The notes below the pieces were generated by a model. It was not told the origin of the DNA. It saw only the letters and a list, made by a program, of their open reading frames with translations, and did no database searches. DNA of 64,000 bases, from the NCBI GenBank assembly GCA_022828595.1, contig JAKGHH010000001.1, positions 143,797,017 through 143,861,016 of the forward strand, read 5' to 3'. Shown here one piece after another: positions 32,928 through 44,475 of the stretch (position 1 is its first letter; each line of letters begins with the position of its first letter). The position numbers and the translations under genes are program-made. This DNA is from Nelumbo lutea (taxonomy: Eukaryota > Streptophyta > Magnoliopsida > Proteales > Nelumbonaceae).

Positions 32928-33800
32928 TTGAAGACTTTTGGCGATTGAGGAAGGATTCTAATGAGTGCTTGAAACACTCCAAGTTGGTCACCAAAACATG
33001 GATCTTAAGACCAGATCTACTGCAACGTAAGAGAGAGATTCTTTTTCCTCTTTTACTATAACGAGAAAATCTCAGTCAAATTGTATTGATTTCTCCATTT
33101 TTCAATGAGAATCTATGACCTATGGTGTTGTGAGGCATCCTCTGGCGAAGTTTGCTGGATCATCATTTACTCATTCGCTAATTTAGCAGTTCCGGATCCA
33201 GCATTATTTTGGAAAGAATGGTTTATATCATTTCGTTTGCTTAAGATACTGCACAAGGATAATTTCCAACTTCAACAATGGCTTCATTGCAAGGGCGATA
33301 TTTTCTGAAAGGGTATGTATATTCATTTTTTCCCGTTTTTTTAGTTGGAATACTGTCCTGTGTATCTTCATCTAGACTCAATTCAATCAAGCATTTGGTA
33401 TATACTTCTTAATTTCTTGTCTCGATTTTAACTCCATACATGCATGGGATGTCCATGTTATTATTATTTTTTTTTGTAAAAATGAATTTTCTACTTTTTT
33501 GTTTGGATTGAATAAAAGAATGCTTTTTTTATTTCTTGTTTTGCTGCAAGAAAAAAATGCATTAAAGGAGAGAAAGCTGATTTGTAGGAGCTCTAGTTCT
33601 TTATCGTAAGCATTTCCGAAGTATGTTATTATTAGAATCAGAAAGATAAACCCATTAGTATATATAGGAAATCTAATTTTCATTCATAAGTTCATTTTCA
33701 TTTACCACATTAATCTTATCTTGTCCCATTCTTCTACATGCAGCAACAACTAAGAAAAATCAATACTTAGTGATCAACAGATTTAATCTGTTTCATTCAA
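32928..33800 (+). other. 3' flank of CNL 1 with putative 3'-UTR intron
   Basis: It is related to the 3' flanks at 51370, 60470 and 62270. Shared marks are GAGAGATTCTTTTTCCTCTT, TTCAATGAGAATCTATGA, a CTTCAACAATGGCT phrase, then a splice donor (here GG|GTATGTAT near 33313) and an acceptor TACATGCAG|CAACAA at 33743. The intron would be about 430 bp and lies wholly after the coding region. Confidence 0.6.
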
Positions 33801-34348
33801 GGCAAAACGCATTTTTCTTTGCCACATATAAATGAGAAGAGCATGTCCAATCATTAATAGATTGTGAATGTGAGTGAATTTTCTACTTTTCTTAGCTATG
33901 AAGGTCTTGCTGTCTTTGTTGTGCTCTTTCAGAATTTTCTGTTTCCTCTTATAATTCTACTATCTTTCTATGTCCATGCCAATTATATTAACTAATTAAG
34001 AAATGTTTCTGGGAGTATAACATGCTATAGTTTTTTTTTTCCCTTTTGATTTGTTGTTTCTCCTTCCACATCTGATTAATCATTTCAACCTTAGCCAACT
34101 TTGTAATTGCTTGAAGTAATTCTGTAATGCAAATATCAAATTTAAAAATGAAAATCAATAGTTTGTTCCCATTTTCAATTTGGGAAAAGGGAAATTCAAG
34201 CCAAAACAAGTCATCATTGTAAACCAACGAACAGTGATTGAATGCTTCTATTCTCTTATTTCTAACATGGCTTCCGGACCCATAAAGCCTTCAGAGATGT
34301 CAGGTAGGTGGGTGAGACACAATGGGTGGGCATTACTAAGTACTAACG
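33801..34348. other. continuation of the 3' flank; no gene
   Basis: It includes GAATGTGAGTGAATTTTC at 33867, a second donor-like phrase conserved in the other flanks (52425, 62170, 63480). No coding region. Confidence 0.5.
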
Positions 34349-34450
34349 CACTACAAGAAAAATGGTCTGAGCCAGCGGTCTTTATAACCGCCACTAAAGT
34401 GATATTTGAGGAGGTCTAAGATAATATACTCAATGGATTTTATAATTAGG
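34349..34450. mobile_element. CACTA transposon left end
   Basis: It begins CACTACAAGAAAAATGGTCT at 34349 and continues with GAGCCAGCGGTC and ATAACCGCCAC, matching the terminus and subterminal repeats of the end at 11136 in inverted form. The element should extend to the right; no right end or transposase was found, so its true length is unknown. Confidence 0.75.
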
Positions 34451-36232
34451 CCACATTTAAATCAGTCTAATCTTACAGAGAGTCGGTCCAAATGAGAAAT
34501 GCGGGGAGGCAAAAAAATTCTTTCTCCCGCGCAAAGGCCTGCTTCCTGTTCAACAAGACAAAAGGTTCTTTGCAAAGAGAACCTTACAGAGAAATTTTGA
34601 CAAAGACGACGAGCTTTTTTCCCGAACAAGAAAAATTGTAGAGAGAGAATCATTGTTCGAATAGCCACTGGGAAGGACATCTAGGGTTACAAGTGGTGTG
34701 CAACTCCATACCATCAGACTTTGTTTTTTCTTCGCTTGAGAAGGGGGGAAGATACCTTTATTCGTTCTTCTCTTGAGAAGGGGAAAATTTCTTCAAGCTA
34801 GCGCATCGACCCTTGTTCGTTCGAGCAAGAGAAGAGAAGGTAATGCCATTATAAACACTTCATGCTTTAACCATTATATTCTAGAAGTATGATGCCGACA
34901 GGTATAAGGGGTTCTGGATAGGATGTCGAAGGGTTGTGGATAGGATGTAGAAGATTAGTCGATACTAAGTAGTTTCTCTACTTGAATTTAGGAAAGAAAA
35001 AAGAAACATGTGAAGACAAGTACCGATTATGGGGTTGTTTGTTATAATGGTGCGGTTGAGAGGCTTTTGCTTCTTGTTTCTTGATAATGTGGGTTTGGAT
35101 CTTTTTGGTATTAGGATATGGGTTTCTCTCTTTGCTTTGTTGTTTGTTGGTCATTCCTTTGATGCTTTTAAACTCTTCATAGCACATTATCTGTGATTTG
35201 ATTACTGGTCTCCTGTTGGTTGCTTTATGGTTTCTAGATCTTTTTTTTTTGTTTTTTCTTTTTGCTTTTCTAAGAATCTCATTTTCATTATTTTTTAATA
35301 ATAAAGAGATGGTTACAATTGATTGGCGTGCTTGTTTTGTAATTATTTTCTCCCTATAAATGGTTTAAGTGCTAATGACACATAAGAACCCTTCTATATT
35401 TAGCACTTACTCAGGTTCTAAACTAGATATGGAGCCTTTTATGTCTTGTTTTTCTTTTATAAGAAACTAACCTGAGGAGATTAGAGGACGGGAATGAATC
35501 TTAACTGGTTGGCTAAGAAAAACATCTGTTACCAACATTTCAGAGATATTGGGAAAAACATTTTTGTTGACAAGGATTAATATTTTGTGCAGTTCCATTT
35601 CTTGTTTATTTAACCATGAATTATGATCAAGGAGACAGATTCATGAAATATGACTGCAATATCACATATATGCTTAATCTTTTGTACAAGGATTTAATTT
35701 TGAAGTGAAATTTATTTTATTTTTTCATCAAAGTTCCACCTCTTATCTTTAACTATTTTCTTACAAAGATGTACATTCAAACTGCAGTTAAATTTTGTTA
35801 CCTGCTCTTTGTACCCAGGCAAGCTCACCCCCACGTGATTGGCTAGATCCATCATTACAATTAAATGTTCCATTGGTGGATGTTGACAAGGTATCTTATT
35901 TTTTTCTTATTCAACTATAAGTCCACTAGGTTCATGCTTCTTAGTTTCACAGTAATTAACCTTCAAACTAGGATCATCTTGTGAAAACTCTAGATTGAGA
36001 TTTTGTGTATTGCTGCTGTCAAGGATACCTGGTACATAAAGAGAGTTGCATATGCTTATTGTACAATTTTGTGAGGGCTGTGGCTGTGTTACTGTTATTG
36101 ATTTTAGGTGAACTAATAAGTGGAAAAAATTAGTTTCACCCGTAGTTCACAGTATCAATACTATTGTACAATACATATTTGTTTTCAGGGTCACTGAAAT
36201 GTAAATTACTGAGAGTCAGGGCCCTTTAATAG
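34451..36232. other. no gene; possible CACTA body, one exon-like block
   Basis: At 35819-35891 a block bordered by CCCAG and GTATCT reads ASSPPRDWLDPSLQLNVPLV, open and coding-like in composition, but I do not recognise it. The rest is AT-rich with a TTC/GAAG-rich leader-like stretch at 34600-34840. No transposase ORF. Confidence 0.35.
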
Positions 36233-36441
36233 GTCAACACTAATACCACTTATGAGCCATAAAATCCAATAAGAATCATTGAAACATCAAGAAAAAGTGT
36301 CTAGAACCAGTAGAAAGAAGAAGAGAATAATGAGAGAAAGATTGTTTGGGAGGCCAAAAAAATTCCCAGCCACCCTAATAGATCTCTTATATTGATTAAT
36401 ATTACAATGAAACCAAAATACTACCCCTGCTGCCCTAACAG
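36233..36441 (-). repeat. candidate copia LTR remnant
   Basis: Read on the minus strand it begins TGTTAGGGCAGCAGGGGTAG, has an LTR-like run TCTCTCATTATTCTCTTC, and is followed by TGGTATTAGTG, which resembles the TGGTATCAGAGC primer-binding site with changes. No internal coding region follows. Boundaries are approximate. Confidence 0.4.
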
Positions 36442-36527
36442 AGTGTGGTCCCAAATAACTTAGATAATAACTTAAAAATAAAATGTAAGCCAGGGTTAGA
36501 TAATAACCAAAATAGGTACCCCCCTGT

Positions 36528-36820
36528 TAGAATTCTTTTTATTTTTTGTTTATAGATGGCAGGGTTATATCTGTCCTTTTCTTCTAGTTATTTCTTTTAT
36601 TGCTTAAGTAGGGTAAAAGTTGTGATTTTATTTATTTATTTATTATTAAGTGAATAAAAGGTTGGGCGGCAGTTAGAGGTTGAACAGATTCACGATATCT
36701 ACTGTTCAGCCCTAGTTCTTCTCCTATTATTCTCTCTATTCCATTCTATTTCAGTTTGCGATTTTCTGTTTGATTTCTACTTTTTCTTCTTTCATTATTT
36801 TCCCATTTTTAATTAAAACA
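36528..36820 (+). repeat. candidate solo LTR
   Basis: It begins TGTTAGAATTC and could end TTAAAACA; inside are GTTGAACAGATTCACGATAT and a pyrimidine-rich end of LTR type. About 293 bp. No target duplication or primer-binding site was seen, so this is a weak call. Confidence 0.35.
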
Positions 36821-37146
36821 TGACCCATAGGTGATCAGGTGAGCAAAGGCCAAAGCTTCCAACCAGCCTGTCAAGCAAACCATGACCATAAAGAATGTTA
36901 ACTATCTACAAGTACATGCCTGCATACATGCAAACACATATAGAAAGTGCAATATATGCTTTATATAACATTATGTGATTATTTTGCCCACCATGTTCAC
37001 AGAGACAATAGCTATATGTTAGATCTGAGTTGTATAACTTCCCCTACATGCACTAGTTGTATAACTTCCCATACATGCACTAGTAAGACTTTAAGTTCAA
37101 ACTTCTACTTGGATTCAGCAAGTTTCTAACTGAACATCTGTCAAGC
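36821..37146. other. no gene recognised
   Basis: Short duplicated phrase CTAGTTGTATAACTTCCC / CATGCACTAGT around 37025-37085. No coding region. Confidence 0.4.
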
Positions 37147-37415
37147 ATATGGGACTTATATCCTGATACATTGGGGAAGATTTCCAGTGTAGCATAATTG
37201 TGGATTTTTATACTATTTTAAATGATAAAATCCCCCTCCAAGTTGTTGAGATGGTCACTTAGCACCCCTCCAAGTCCCATATGCTTATATGGGACTTATA
37301 TCCTGATACATTGGGGAAGATTTCCAGTGTAGCATAATTATGGATTTTTATACTATTTTAAATGATAAGACCCCCTCCAAGTTGTTGAGATGGTCACTTA
37401 GCACCCCTCCAAGTA
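37147..37415. repeat. 140-bp tandem duplication
   Basis: ATATGGGACTTATATCCTGA starts copies at 37147 and 37287; both continue through GGGGAAGATTTCCAGTGTAG, a TTTTAAATGATAA phrase and CACTTAGCACCCCTCCAAGT. About 97 percent identical by eye. The junction contains CCCATATGCTTATATGGG. Confidence 0.93.
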
Positions 37416-37633
37416 AGAGGTGTGGCAGCAAACCCACAAAACGGTTGTCCATGTTATGCCTAGTAGGAATCCCATGCACCCTACTATGCCCCATCCCCTA
37501 ATTGGCTTCAAGCTTAGCTGAGTGTCTAACATTTATGGACTAAGACCTACTTAACCAAGCTTGATTGAAGTCAGTGACTTGATTTTAGAGATTGCAAAAA
37601 ATGGAATACTAGATTAATTAAGAAGCAATTTTT

Positions 37634-38017
37634 TGTAGTAGTCGATCAAGACTATAATCAGTCTTGAATCTCAACTGATTTCGGATTGAGAAAAAACAAA
37701 AGGAAGAGGAAGAAGAAAGGAGAAGCAGCAGAAGTGCACAAGGGTTTTGAAAGGAGGGACAGATTGAATCATCCTGCCGCCGCCACTCTCTTAATATTTA
37801 TAGGTTATGTTCACTATATGTAGGAAAGGACGGAACTGCCCTTAATACTTACATGGAAATAAAACAAATAAAAGACAAGGATAAATAACAAACTGAAATA
37901 ACAAGTTGTCTAAGATAACTACCAACTAACACTGACATGACTCACAAAGGTTACACATGCTGTCATACGAACACAGTGGGGACCACAGTCGTTGGGCCCA
38001 CATCAGTGTTTTCTACA
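37634..38017 (-). repeat. 3' LTR of copia 2
   Basis: In element orientation it starts TGTAGAAAACACTGATGTGG, directly after the polypurine tract, and ends CTACTACA or a few bases earlier. About 384 bp. The left limit is uncertain by about 5 bp because the other LTR ends CTACT against the primer-binding site. Confidence 0.8.
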
Positions 38018-38029
38018 CTCCCCCTCAAG
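38018..38029 (-). other. polypurine tract of copia 2
   Basis: CTTGAGGGGGAG on the minus strand, immediately before the LTR start TGTAGAAAAC; the usual plus-strand primer of copia elements. The pol frame reads through it (LEGECRKH) into the LTR. Confidence 0.88.
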
Positions 38030-39003
38030 TTGGGAATAGATATTTGTCATTCCCAACTTGAATAGGTCTGCCTCTAACTTCTTCCTTGGTACAACCTTGG
38101 TGAGAAGATCTGCGAGCTGCATGTTGGAGGTGATATACGGGAGACACACTTCCTGTGATGAGACCCTCTCTTTGACAAAATGTCGATCAACTTCGATATG
38201 CTTAGTTCTGTCATGTTGCACCGGATTGTGAGCTATATTAATACCCAACTCTTCAAGTAGTGATTTCAGCCACTCTGTTAGCCATTGACCTGTATTCAGC
38301 TTCGACACTAGAGCGGGAAACAACACTTTGTTTCTTACTCCTCCAAGAGACAAGATTACCTCCCACAAGGGCACAATATCTAGAGGTAGACCTCCTGTCA
38401 TCAGCACTTCCAACCCAATCAACATCTGTATAGACCCCCACCTTCATGTGATTATTGTTCTTGAACAGTATACCTCTACTTGAACATCTCTTCAAGTATG
38501 CTAATATTCTCTCTGCTGCAAGAAGATGAGTAGTTCTAGGGGAATGGATGTACTGGCTGACAACACTGACTGCATAACTGATATTTGGTCGAGTGAGGCA
38601 GAGATATAGGGGCTTTCCAACCAACCGTTAGAACATAACTTTGTCTTCAAGAGGCTCCCCACCCTCTGCACTGATCTTGTGATTCTGTTCAATGGGTGTA
38701 TTAGTAGGCTTGACACCTAACTTTCCAGTTTCCGCCAACAGATCTAGAACATATTTCCTCTGAGAGATAAAGATCCCCTGTTTAGATCTAGCAACCTCAA
38801 TGCCCAAAAAATATCGTAGTGCACAAAGATCTTTCAACTCTATCTCTTTATGAAGAAGCTGTTTGAGGGATTCAATCTCACTGCTATTATTCTCTGTCAC
38901 TACAATATCATCCACATATAAAGCAAGTAGGGTCAAAGAAGAGTCCACCCTTTTAATGAATAGTGTATGATCTGATTGGACTTGTACATACGACCTGGCC
39001 GCC

Positions 39004-39737
39004 TGACACAAGCGCCAACCTGACAACCTCGAGGAGTTCACCGTACCCCGTTTCTGACGGGATATGATGAGTCTTACCGTTTGAAGGCTTTTCACCCACT
39101 TAACCCACGAGGACACCACTATATAAGGACTACCCCCAAAGCTAGAGGGAGGATGAAAAAAGGATGGTAACCCCTGCACTCTAGCTCTCTCATTTCTCTC
39201 CAAGCTCTCTGTAATCAGAATGCTAACTTAGGCATTGGAGAGTCCCCGTCGGGAAAATACCCCCGGGTCCTCTGATTCAATTCTCGCAGGTCCCTCGGCT
39301 CTCGCCGCCTACAAAGAGGAGGAAAAGATTGAGTTCTCGCAGGTCCCTCAGCTCTCATTGCCTACAAAGGAAAGAAGATCACTTCATGCAGAGGGCAGTT
39401 AGGTTGCACTGCACCAGGGAGTTCCACCATTCTGAGTCACAAGCCGCATAGCAAGGAGCTCGCCACCAGGGAGCTCGTCACCAGGCAGCTCACCACCAGG
39501 GAGCTCGTTACCAAGCAACTCACCACCTCACAGGCAGCTCGCCACTAGGTAGCTCGTCACTAGGCAGCTTGCCACCAAGCAGCTCGGCACCTCACAATTA
39601 GCTCGCCACCAAGCAGTTCTCCACCAGGGAGTTTGCCACCAAGCAGCTCTCCACCAGGGAGCTCGCCACCAGGCAGTTCTCCACCAGGGAGTTTGCCACC
39701 AAGAAGCTCATCACCAAGGCACTTCACCACCAAGTCA
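39004..39737 (+). mobile_element. solo-LTR-like insertion inside copia 2 pol
   Basis: Plus-strand LTR architecture: possible start TGACACAAGCG at 39004, TATA box ACTATATAAGGA at about 39118-39129, then CTAACTTAGGCATTGGAGAG and CCCCGTCGGGAAA, phrases usual in the transcribed part of plant Gypsy LTRs, then a long 15-bp minisatellite and a possible end CCAAGTCA at 39737 (tips TGAC/GTCA). No target duplication: copia sequence is missing on both sides (integrase end and RT start), so the insertion was accompanied or followed by deletion. The 84 bp from 39738 to 39821 belongs to neither element as far as I can tell. Confidence 0.65.
39458..39735. repeat. 15-bp minisatellite in the nested LTR
   Basis: About 18 units of AGCTCGCCACCAGGG and variants (AGCTCGTCACCAGGC, AGTTTGCCACCAAGC), with two longer 19-bp units. 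Because the period is divisible by three, it creates a spurious open frame repeating Ser-Ser-Pro-Pro-Gly. Confidence 0.93.
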
Positions 39738-42280
39738 AATGACGAGGTACTTAGCCAAAAAAAATTTATACATCACAAAAAATTGGTACATGACCAGAAA
39801 CAGTTACATCAACTGCCGTGAGGATAGCATCACCCCAGAAATGGATAGGCACATCAGAGGTAAACATAATGCTTCTAGCCACTTCCAAAATGTGCCTATT
39901 CTTCCTCTTGGCAACCCCATTCTGTTGTGGTGTATGAGGACAAGTGCTCTGGTGAATAACCCCATGATCAAGTAGATAAGAGGCCAGTGGCTTAGCAAAG
40001 TATTCTTTTGCATTATCAGATTTGAGAACTTTGATTTTGACCCCAAACTGGGTTAAAATCATCTGATGAAAGTTTTGGGTCAGAGCGGGAACCTCATCTC
40101 GAGAACGCATAAGGTAGACCCAAGAAAAACGAGTATGGTCATCAACAAACAACAGAAAATACATGTACCCACCCATAAAAGGGATGTGATATGTCCCCCA
40201 AACATCGGTATGCACAATATCAAAAGAATTATTACTTCTTTTATTATTCAAGGAATAAGATGTTCTATAATGTTTGGCAAGCTGACAACTCTCACTTCTC
40301 AAATTTGACATCTCAACAGACTCAAATAAAGTAGGAAACATACTCTTCAAAGACCAAAAAGATAAGTGACCTAATCGGTTATGCCAAAGCATAACCGGAC
40401 TCACACACTGAGAAACAAAAGACTTCTTATCCACTGGCTCTTTCCAATGAGGACTCTCTCCAAGCAGGTAGGTCCCATTCGTCTCACGGCCAGTCCCAAT
40501 CACCTTCCTCGTCTCCAAGTCTTAAAAACACATAGGTCAGGGAAAAAGGTTATTGAACAGTTTCGATGTTTGGTAATACTACTGACTGAAAGCAAATTAG
40601 TGTCAAGTTTAGGAACATGCAAGACAGAGGATAAAGAGATAGTATCAGATAACTTGATGTCACCCTTGCCAGAAATGGGAACAAGAGAGCCATCAACAAT
40701 GGATACTTTATTTCTACCAAAAGACAAGTGATAAGTAGTGAACAATGATGGCAAGCTAGTCATATGGTCAGATGCTCCTGAGTCTATTACCCAACAGTGT
40801 TCAGTATTACCTGGAGCTGAAGCATGGTAGGCTGAGGCCCGGGTACCTGAATGAGCAAATGTAGATGTGGCAGAGGCTGATGGTGACTGAGATGACTGGG
40901 CCGAATTCCTAACCTCCTTTTCCAACTGTATCAGGGCAGCCCGAACAATAGCTAAGGTATCTAGGGGTGTGCCTTTTGTGCGTGACAAGGATGCCGAATC
41001 AATATTCACAACCATATGAGCATTACCCTTTTTATTCCTCAGTTTTGCTGTGACTAAATGAGGGTGGAGCTTCCAACTTGTATCGTTCACATACCAGATC
41101 ACGTTTTTCTTCCTGCATCAAGTCTCTTTTTGTATCACCCCTAGACTTGCGTTTAACTGCTGCCACGGCTGGTGGAAAGGGCTGAAGATGCATCATAACA
41201 AACCTCATGGTCTCTTCACTATGCACTAGGGAGTATGCTTGAGAAAGGATCGTCACACTATCTCTTGTCAGTATCTGTTGTTTCACAATGCCATAATCTA
41301 AACTTAGGCCAGCCAGAAATTCAAACACCCTATTGGTCTCGACTTGCTTTCTATGGGTCTATGCATCTTTTGGACTTTCCCACTCAAGAGTCTCTAGATT
41401 GTCAATTTCATGCCACAGTGATTTCAGTGTAGAGAAATACACAGAGACTGGTTTCTCTCCTTGTTTAAGGTTATTCACCTCACACTTTAGTTCATAGGCC
41501 CTAGCAACATTAAGGGGTTGGGAGTAGGTCTCTTTCATGACATCCCATATTTCCTTGGCTGTCTTTGCCCACAAGTAATTTCGGCTTATATGTGGCTGCA
41601 TCGAGTTGCACAGCCATGTCATAACCAAGTAATTCTCCTGAACCCACTTGGTATACATTGGATCCTCCTTGAAAGGCTCTTTCACATCTCCCAATAGATA
41701 GCTAAGTTTTCCCCTTCCCCAATAGCCATCATGGCTGATTGGGCCCATTCCAAGTAATTGGATCCATCAAATCTCACAGTTGTAATCTGAAATGCAGTCT
41801 CAGACATACTACCAGAACTACTGTTCCCAAACACACCTTCTCCCTGATTTTTGAACTCCATTCTTGGTCAAGAATCAGTAGTTAAGAACTATTAGGGTTA
41901 CCACACTAGAAAACAGCACTGCAACAGTCGATCACAATCAGAAAACTGTATGAAATCACTTCAGATCTGATCTGAAACCAATCGACAATCAGAGTATATG
42001 CAGTCCGATAACAGTTCTCACTCTCAAAACAGGCTCGAAAGCCAAAACCAGGTCTGAAACTCACTTAGAAAGCACTCTGTAGAGCTGAGGCAGAATTAGG
42101 GTTTCAATCGTAAAGTTAGGAAGACCCTTGTGAGAACATAAACAATGCTCAGCCGCACTTTCCAAGAGAATTCACAGTCAAGTCTAGCCGTAGGGTTAAT
42201 GACAAACCCTAAAAAAAAACTGATCACCTCTGAGAGAAAATAGGAGGGTTTGGCTGCTCTCCTCCTAGACAGGTCCAACC

Positions 42281-42523
42281 TATCTTGACTGACAGCAATC
42301 TCAAGGGAAAAATAAAGACTTACCCAGAGAATTCTGATCGCTACCTTCAATCGTGGCCTGAACCCTAACCTCCTCTGATTCTTCCTGACTACCAAAACAC
42401 TCTATCTTGATTGACAACAATCTCAAGGGAAAATAAAGACTTACCTAGAGATTTTCTGATTGCTACCTTCAATCGTGGCCTGAACCCTAACTTCCTCTGA
42501 TTCTTCCTGATTACCAAAACACT
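42281..42523. repeat. 122-bp tandem duplication in the copia 2 leader
   Basis: TATCTTGACTGACAGCAATC at 42281 and TATCTTGATTGACAACAATC at 42403 begin two copies that both run through CTTCAATCGTGGCCTGAACC to ACCAAAACACTC. About 92 percent identity by eye. It lies between the primer-binding site and gag. Confidence 0.93.
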
Positions 42524-42671
42524 CTGAAAGCCGCGACAAGTCTTCGAACAACTGCTAAACTTTTTTGGTAACCTCCAAGAATCAGCCAATGAACAGTCCT
42601 TTGTAAGTTTCCAGCCCTAGATAGTTCTCATGTGGTCGGATGGACTAGAATCACATGAGAAACCCTAGATA

Positions 42672-42684
42672 GGCTTTGATACCA
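42672..42684 (-). other. primer-binding site of copia 2
   Basis: TGGTATCAAAGCC on the minus strand next to the LTR end; initiator-Met tRNA type with A in place of G at position nine. Confidence 0.9.
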
Positions 42685-42942
42685 AGTAGTCGATCAAGAC
42701 TACAATCAGTCTTGAATCCCAACTGATTTCGGATTGAGAAAAAATAGAAAGAAAGAAAGAAGAAGAAGAAAGAAGAAGAAGCAGAAGTGCACAAGGGTTT
42801 TGAAAGAAGGGACAGATCGAATGAATCTGCCGCCGCCACTCTCTTAGTATTTATAGGTTATGTTCACTAAATGTATGAAAGGACAGAACTGCCCTTAATA
42901 CTTACATGGAAAATAAAGCAAATAAAAGACTGAAATAACAAG
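42685..42942 (-). repeat. 5' LTR relic of copia 2
   Basis: It aligns with the 3' LTR from AGTAGTCGATCAAGACTA through CTGCCGCCGCCACTCTCTTA to AATAACAAG at 42942, where similarity stops. A GAAA/AAGAAG microsatellite at 42748-42780 differs in length from the other LTR. Confidence 0.88.
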
Positions 42943-44475
42943 TAATAAACCTAACAAACTTTAGTTGGGAGGATAAGTTAAGGTAAAAATATATACAGTT
43001 GAGCTTCAATTGTATGGAGCCCCATTTCGATCTCTTGGGATCTATGCCTTTAATTTTTATCTTCTCTTGAGTCCTTCAATGTTTGTTGACTAAAACTAAA
43101 AATTTTGCATTAAGCTTGGCCTACTAGCACTTTAGCAAAGTTTTTTTTTTTTTTTTCCTAGGGGTTTAAAAGCATTAGCTCTTATGACACTTTGAAGAAC
43201 TAAATGTGAGCACCTAGTTATGGTAAGTCTTCATGACACTTTTCTTTTAGTTTCTAGTGGTGGTAGGTTCTTCATTTTACTTGAGAAATAATTGGTTGCA
43301 TTGCAAAGATGGCTTACAAATTGTAGAATTATGTTTTTTTTTCACAGAATAATAACTACAAATTGACAAGGTTTTTTGAGTTAATGTTGCAATTTGTTTG
43401 TAGTATGAATTGTTTGAGTGGTGAATTCATAAAACCACTTCATGGAATTATAATGATACTGGAGTTTAGCTACCTAAGAGATAAGTTGGTTCTAACCCAA
43501 AAAATAAAAAATCCCAAACCTTTGAACCATGGCTTAGGCCAAGTCGAGAACCGAAAGTTGAAGTTAGCCTGTATAAAATTATGAGCTAGGTCAATTCAAA
43601 CTCGAGTTAAGCTCACCAATTTTGCCTCCCTATATGGACCATTGACCATTAATTAGATGCAAAAAACATTTTTCCTTTTAAGTTAGTTTAGTTTTTAATT
43701 TTATTTCTATCATTAATAAAAATAACTCCGATTTTTCACACTTGTTTTTGTTTAATATGATGAATACATAATATTAGAGATGCACCCAATTTTTTTTACA
43801 AAATTTCTATGTTTCTAATAATGTTTTTGTCTCTATATTTTTTAAGTTTTTATGATTTATTTATGATGCCATGTGTAGACACCCCATTTTTGTGCTCATT
43901 TTTACAACACTTTGAGGTTCAAGCATACTTCAACTAACCTTTCAACCGACTTGGGGGTAGTTTTGGAATTTTACAAAAGTTGGGGTCTCAAGGATCAAAG
44001 GCCATAGGTACATAAAGCCTAAAAATCCAAATCCAATGACACTAAGGTTACCCAAATCTGATACCTATGGGTGATAGATTCCAATCGTCTAAATTGGAGT
44101 CATTTTGATCCTTAATGAACAGACCAAGGCCATAGGTATATTAATAAGTCTTGTTAGTATGTCCAATCCGTCTAAATTAATTTTGGACTGGACGGGGTCC
44201 AATCCAAAACCGGTCCATTGACACCCTAGTTGTAGGTCCAGCAGATGCAAGTTCTGAGGCATCTGAGTTTACTGCTAAGGTGTGACAAGTAAGAGGAGAA
44301 AGGAAACAAAACCTTAAATAAGTAAATAAGGGTAAATAACAGAAAAAATAAATGTCTTTAATATTCTCTCTCTTCCTCTTTAATTAAGTATTTGATTTTA
44401 ACCTTTCATTAATGTGACTATAATGATGGCATCATTGAAATTAAAAAAATAAAAATAAAAAGAGAGAGAGAGAAA
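42943..44475. other. no gene; repeat debris
   Basis: AT-rich. 43140-43157 is a T-run. 43490-43630 and 44150-44230 carry phrases such as AACTCGAGTTAAGCTC and CCAATCCAAAACCGGTCC that resemble hAT-type MITE debris. No coding region. Confidence 0.45.

Larger units (their letters stand above)
38003..41861 (-). pseudogene. copia 2 gag-pol, broken and partly replaced
   Basis: The start is the ATG at 41861 (MEFKNQGEGVFG). A frameshift follows near 41720, then gag with GKLSYLLGDVKEPF and VARAYELKCEVNNLKQGEKP (41748-41359). After further frame changes come the protease WVIDSGASDHMT (about 40795-40755), GAG-pre-integrase MLWHNRLGHLSFWSLKSM (near 40390-40340) and integrase with HTDVWG, LKSDNAKEYF and CPHTPQQNGVAKRKNRHI (to about 39822). 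The integrase end and the first part of RT are missing. Sequence resumes at about 39000 with QSDHTLFIKR, LLALYVDDIVVTEN (RT YVDD), RYFLGIEVARSKQGIFISQR and RNase H VYTDVDWVGSADDRRSTSRY and VEAEYRSMA. It ends NPVQHDRTKHIEVDRHFVKE and a stop at 38003 within the LTR. No zinc knuckle is seen where expected. Not functional. Confidence 0.92.
37634..42942 (-). mobile_element. Ty1/copia LTR retrotransposon 2, full span but broken, with nested insertion
   Basis: Minus strand: 5' LTR relic (42942-42685), primer-binding site (42684-42672), leader (42671-41862), gag, protease, integrase, then a foreign insertion with loss of part of pol (about 39821-39000), then reverse transcriptase C-terminal part, RNase H, polypurine tract (38029-38018) and 3' LTR (38017-37634). 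The two LTRs are clearly related but the 5' LTR lacks about 110 bp of its outer end and 16 bp internally. No target duplication matches, consistent with truncation of one end. Confidence 0.92.

Noticed and set aside
36233..36820. A two-LTR retrotransposon formed by the adjacent LTR-like blocks
   Set aside because: The two blocks have different sequences and opposite apparent orientation, with under 100 bp between them.
39633..39821. Ser-Pro-Gly repeat protein
   Set aside because: Artefact of the 15-bp minisatellite, whose period is a multiple of three.
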